DNA from: Curvibacter sp. CHRR-16
Lineage (GTDB): Bacteria; Pseudomonadota; Gammaproteobacteria; Burkholderiales; Burkholderiaceae_C
Length of the DNA: 64,000 bases
Direction of reading: 5' to 3'
Assembly: GCF_018474005.1 (NCBI RefSeq)
Contig: NZ_JAHCSH010000005.1
Location: forward strand, 186,001 to 250,000
In this document: piece by piece, positions 62,259 to 64,000 of the stretch
Numbering within the stretch: the first letter of the stretch is position 1
How the letters are laid out: the number at the start of each line of letters is the position of its first letter
Made by a program: the position numbers and the translations under genes
Notes under the pieces: model-generated
Told to the model about the DNA's origin: nothing
Seen by the model: only the letters and a program-made list of their open reading frames with translations
Database searches by the model: none

Positions 62259-62846
62259 CTATTGCTGTGCACTCTGCCCCAGCAAAGCATCTTTGAGCTT
62301 GAAGTCCGCAGGAATATGCCCCAACCAAATGCGCAGCACTGCTTGGAAGAAACCCTCATCCCCCACTGGAGCCCCTTGCGCCACGCCAGCGATGAAAAAG
62401 GTGGTTCCCTTGCCTGGCACGTACTCCATGGCAAAAGAATCGCCTGGCGTCAGTTTGGGTTTGCCAGAGAAGACTTCAATCAAACGATTGGTTTCTATGG
62501 TGTATTTGCGCACAATTTCAGGGCTGTTGTTGTTGCTCAGCCCTTTGAGGAAAGCCACTCCCAAATCAGTCCCCGGCATTTCGCGCAAGGCAACAAAACT
62601 CAAGCGTTTGTTGCCTTGCATATTGAGCACATCATCCACTTTGTTGGTTCTAGCCCCCAAGTAAAGGGCCATGTCGTACACCTTGAAAATGGCTTTGTAG
62701 CGCGTGCCTGAACCATTGAGTACCAAAATCTGACCCTGCACGCCGTGGGTTGGCTCAAAAGGCGTGGCTGCATGGGCCGTTCCCCATGCTAAACATGCTG
62801 CCAACGCCCATATGCCCAATGCGCGCAGTGGTGTACGAATTCCCAT
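62259..62846 (-). CDS. Secreted chalcone-isomerase-like protein
   Basis: 195-residue protein with a signal peptide (cleavage near AHAA, about residue 26) and the chalcone isomerase-like fold: VLNGSGTRYKAIFKVYDMALYLGART near 42 and FFQAVLRIWLGHIPAD near 165. Bacterial members do not make flavonoids, and their role is not settled. A strong GAGGAGG-rich site precedes the ATG. It lies 37 bp after the decarboxylase gene in the same direction. Confidence 0.85.
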   Translation of the reverse strand: MGIRTPLRALGIWALAACLAWGTAHAATPFEPTHGVQGQILVLNGSGTRYKAIFKVYDMALYLGARTNKVDDVLNMQGNKRLSFVALREMPGTDLGVAFLKGLSNNNSPEIVRKYTIETNRLIEVFSGKPKLTPGDSFAMEYVPGKGTTFFIAGVAQGAPVGDEGFFQAVLRIWLGHIPADFKLKDALLGQSAQQ

Positions 62847-62883
62847 ATGGTGTCTCCTCCTCGGAGGTTGTTGATTTATTGTG

Positions 62884-63999
62884 CTATGCCTTCACGCAGT
62901 CGGCGTAATAGCGCACCACGCCATCTTCACCGACTTCGCTGACCAAACCATGGATATCGGTCTCAAAGCCTGGGCACTGGCTGTTAAACGCCCGCGAGAA
63001 CTTCAAATAATCGACGATCTTGCGGTTGAACACTTCACCAGGAACCAACAGCGGAATACCGGGCGGGTATGGCGTGACCAAACCGACCGACACTCGGCCT
63101 TCGAGTTTGTCTATCTCTACACGATCTGTTTTGCGCAACGCTATATGGGAATAGGCATCGCTGGGCGTCATGGCGGGCACCAAGTCGCTTAAGTACACCT
63201 CGGTCGTCAAGCGAGCGATGTCGTGCTTGGCGTACATGGCATGGACAAACTGGCACAAATCGCGCAAACCCATGCGCTCGTAGCGTGGATGTTTTTGGCA
63301 AAACTCCGGCATGATGCGCCACATGGGTTGGTTGCGGTCGTAGTCGTCCTTGAACTGCTGCAACGCCGTCAGCATGCTGTTCCAGCGGCCTTTGGTAATG
63401 CCGATGGTGAACATGATGAAAAAGCTGTACAGGCCCGTCTTTTCCACCACCACACCATGCTCAGCTAAAAATTTGGTCACGATGCTGGCCGGAATTCCCT
63501 CTTGCGAGAATTTTCCTGTCAGATCCAAGCCGGGCGTTACGATGGTGGCCTTGATTGGGTCGAGCATGTTAAAGCCGTTGGCCAGCTTGCCAAAACCATG
63601 CCAATTGCCCTTGGTGGCTTTGGTTTCGCCCTTGATGATCCAGTCAGCTGCTTGGCCAATACCTTCTTCGGCCAAATGGTCTGGGCCCCAGACCTTGAAC
63701 CACCAGTCATCGCCATATTCCTCATCCACTTTGCGCATGGCACGGCGGAAGTCCAAGGCTTCGGCAATGCTTTCCTCCACCAAAGCGGTGCCTCCGGGGG
63801 GCTCCATCATGGCAGCAGCCACATCGCAGCTAGCGATGATGCTGTACTGCGGGCTGGTAGAGGTGTGCATCAGGTAGGCCTCGTTGAAGAGGTGCTTGTC
63901 GAGCTTGACCTTTTGCGAGTCTTGCACCAACACGTGGCTGGCTTGGCTGATACCGGCCAACAGCTTGTGAATGGATTGCGTGCTGTAGACAACGGCCTC
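62884..63999 (-). CDS. Orn/Lys/Arg decarboxylase, C-terminal part (5' end cut by window)
   Basis: The visible 371 residues are the C-terminal half of a fold-type-I basic amino acid decarboxylase, a PLP enzyme of the AdiA/LdcC/SpeF family of about 750 residues. The frame is open to the window edge. Near its start, STQSIHKLLAGISQASHVLVQ contains the cofactor lysine. The C-terminal domain with FWPYPPGIPLLVPGE-type sequence (VTPYPPGIPLLVPGEV) is complete. Which amino acid it uses cannot be told. The product would be putrescine, cadaverine or agmatine, linking it to polyamine genes at the other end of the window. Confidence 0.9.
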   Translation of the reverse strand, partial: EAVVYSTQSIHKLLAGISQASHVLVQDSQKVKLDKHLFNEAYLMHTSTSPQYSIIASCDVAAAMMEPPGGTALVEESIAEALDFRRAMRKVDEEYGDDWWFKVWGPDHLAEEGIGQAADWIIKGETKATKGNWHGFGKLANGFNMLDPIKATIVTPGLDLTGKFSQEGIPASIVTKFLAEHGVVVEKTGLYSFFIMFTIGITKGRWNSMLTALQQFKDDYDRNQPMWRIMPEFCQKHPRYERMGLRDLCQFVHAMYAKHDIARLTTEVYLSDLVPAMTPSDAYSHIALRKTDRVEIDKLEGRVSVGLVTPYPPGIPLLVPGEVFNRKIVDYLKFSRAFNSQCPGFETDIHGLVSEVGEDGVVRYYADCVKA

Positions 64000-64000
64000 T

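Overview
This window reads as ordinary chromosome of a betaproteobacterium, most likely Burkholderiales, family Comamonadaceae. The evidence is the hfq-hflX-hflK-hflC-hisZ-purA order, the thrS-infC-rpmI-rplT-pheS-pheT-ihfA-merR block, the rimP-nusA-infB-rbfA-truB block, an isc operon led by iscR, an intracellular PHB depolymerase and an Omp32-type porin. Genes are tightly packed on both strands. The longest stretch without a gene is about 250 bp, upstream of aceA. I see no phage, insertion sequence, CRISPR array, plasmid or defence locus.

Layout. 1-4.1 kb: polyamine ABC import (potA fragment, potB, potC) and a PuuC-like aldehyde dehydrogenase. 4.1-6.8 kb: isocitrate lyase with two upstream palindromes, convergent with a porin. 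6.9-13.1 kb (minus): iscR-iscS-iscU-iscA-hscB-hscA-fdx-dnaQ, then tRNA-Val and a terminator. 13.1-18.3 kb: uvrB, an aromatic/aspartate aminotransferase, a PilZ/YcgR-like protein and pyrD. 18.4-26.5 kb (plus): hfq-hflX-hflK-hflC-hisZ-purA, a phosphoribosyltransferase and a metC-like gene. 26.5-34.8 kb: tesA divergent from a YbbA-type ATPase, rlmB, a small lipoprotein, ybgC, a four-PAS diguanylate cyclase, YgiQ and a DnaQ-like exonuclease. 34.9-42.6 kb (plus): the thrS-to-ihfA translation operon, a MerR gene and tRNA-Pro. 42.6-53.9 kb (minus): phaZ-rsxB, and rimP-nusA-infB-rbfA-truB-typA-eamA. 54-64 kb: yejABEF divergent from fabI, a YbaL-type antiporter, a chalcone-isomerase-like secreted protein and the C-terminal part of a basic amino acid decarboxylase cut by the window end.

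How the genes work together. The window holds a complete Fe-S assembly module with its IscR autoregulation site, a translation and ribosome-maturation core, and central-carbon genes (glyoxylate shunt, PHB mobilisation, fatty-acid elongation). Polyamine uptake and oxidation genes open the window and a polyamine-forming decarboxylase closes it.

The most unusual signal is a roughly 48-bp interspersed sequence. It begins with GCTAT-N7-ATAGC and ends with a GGCT...GCC block. I find it inside yejF, inside truB and across the start of a lipoprotein gene, where it supplies the start codon and signal peptide. A fourth, weaker match covers the start of potC. The other notable point is that infC has no ATG, GTG or TTG near its expected start and must begin at a rare codon, probably ATC. 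I found no convincing undescribed multi-gene system.
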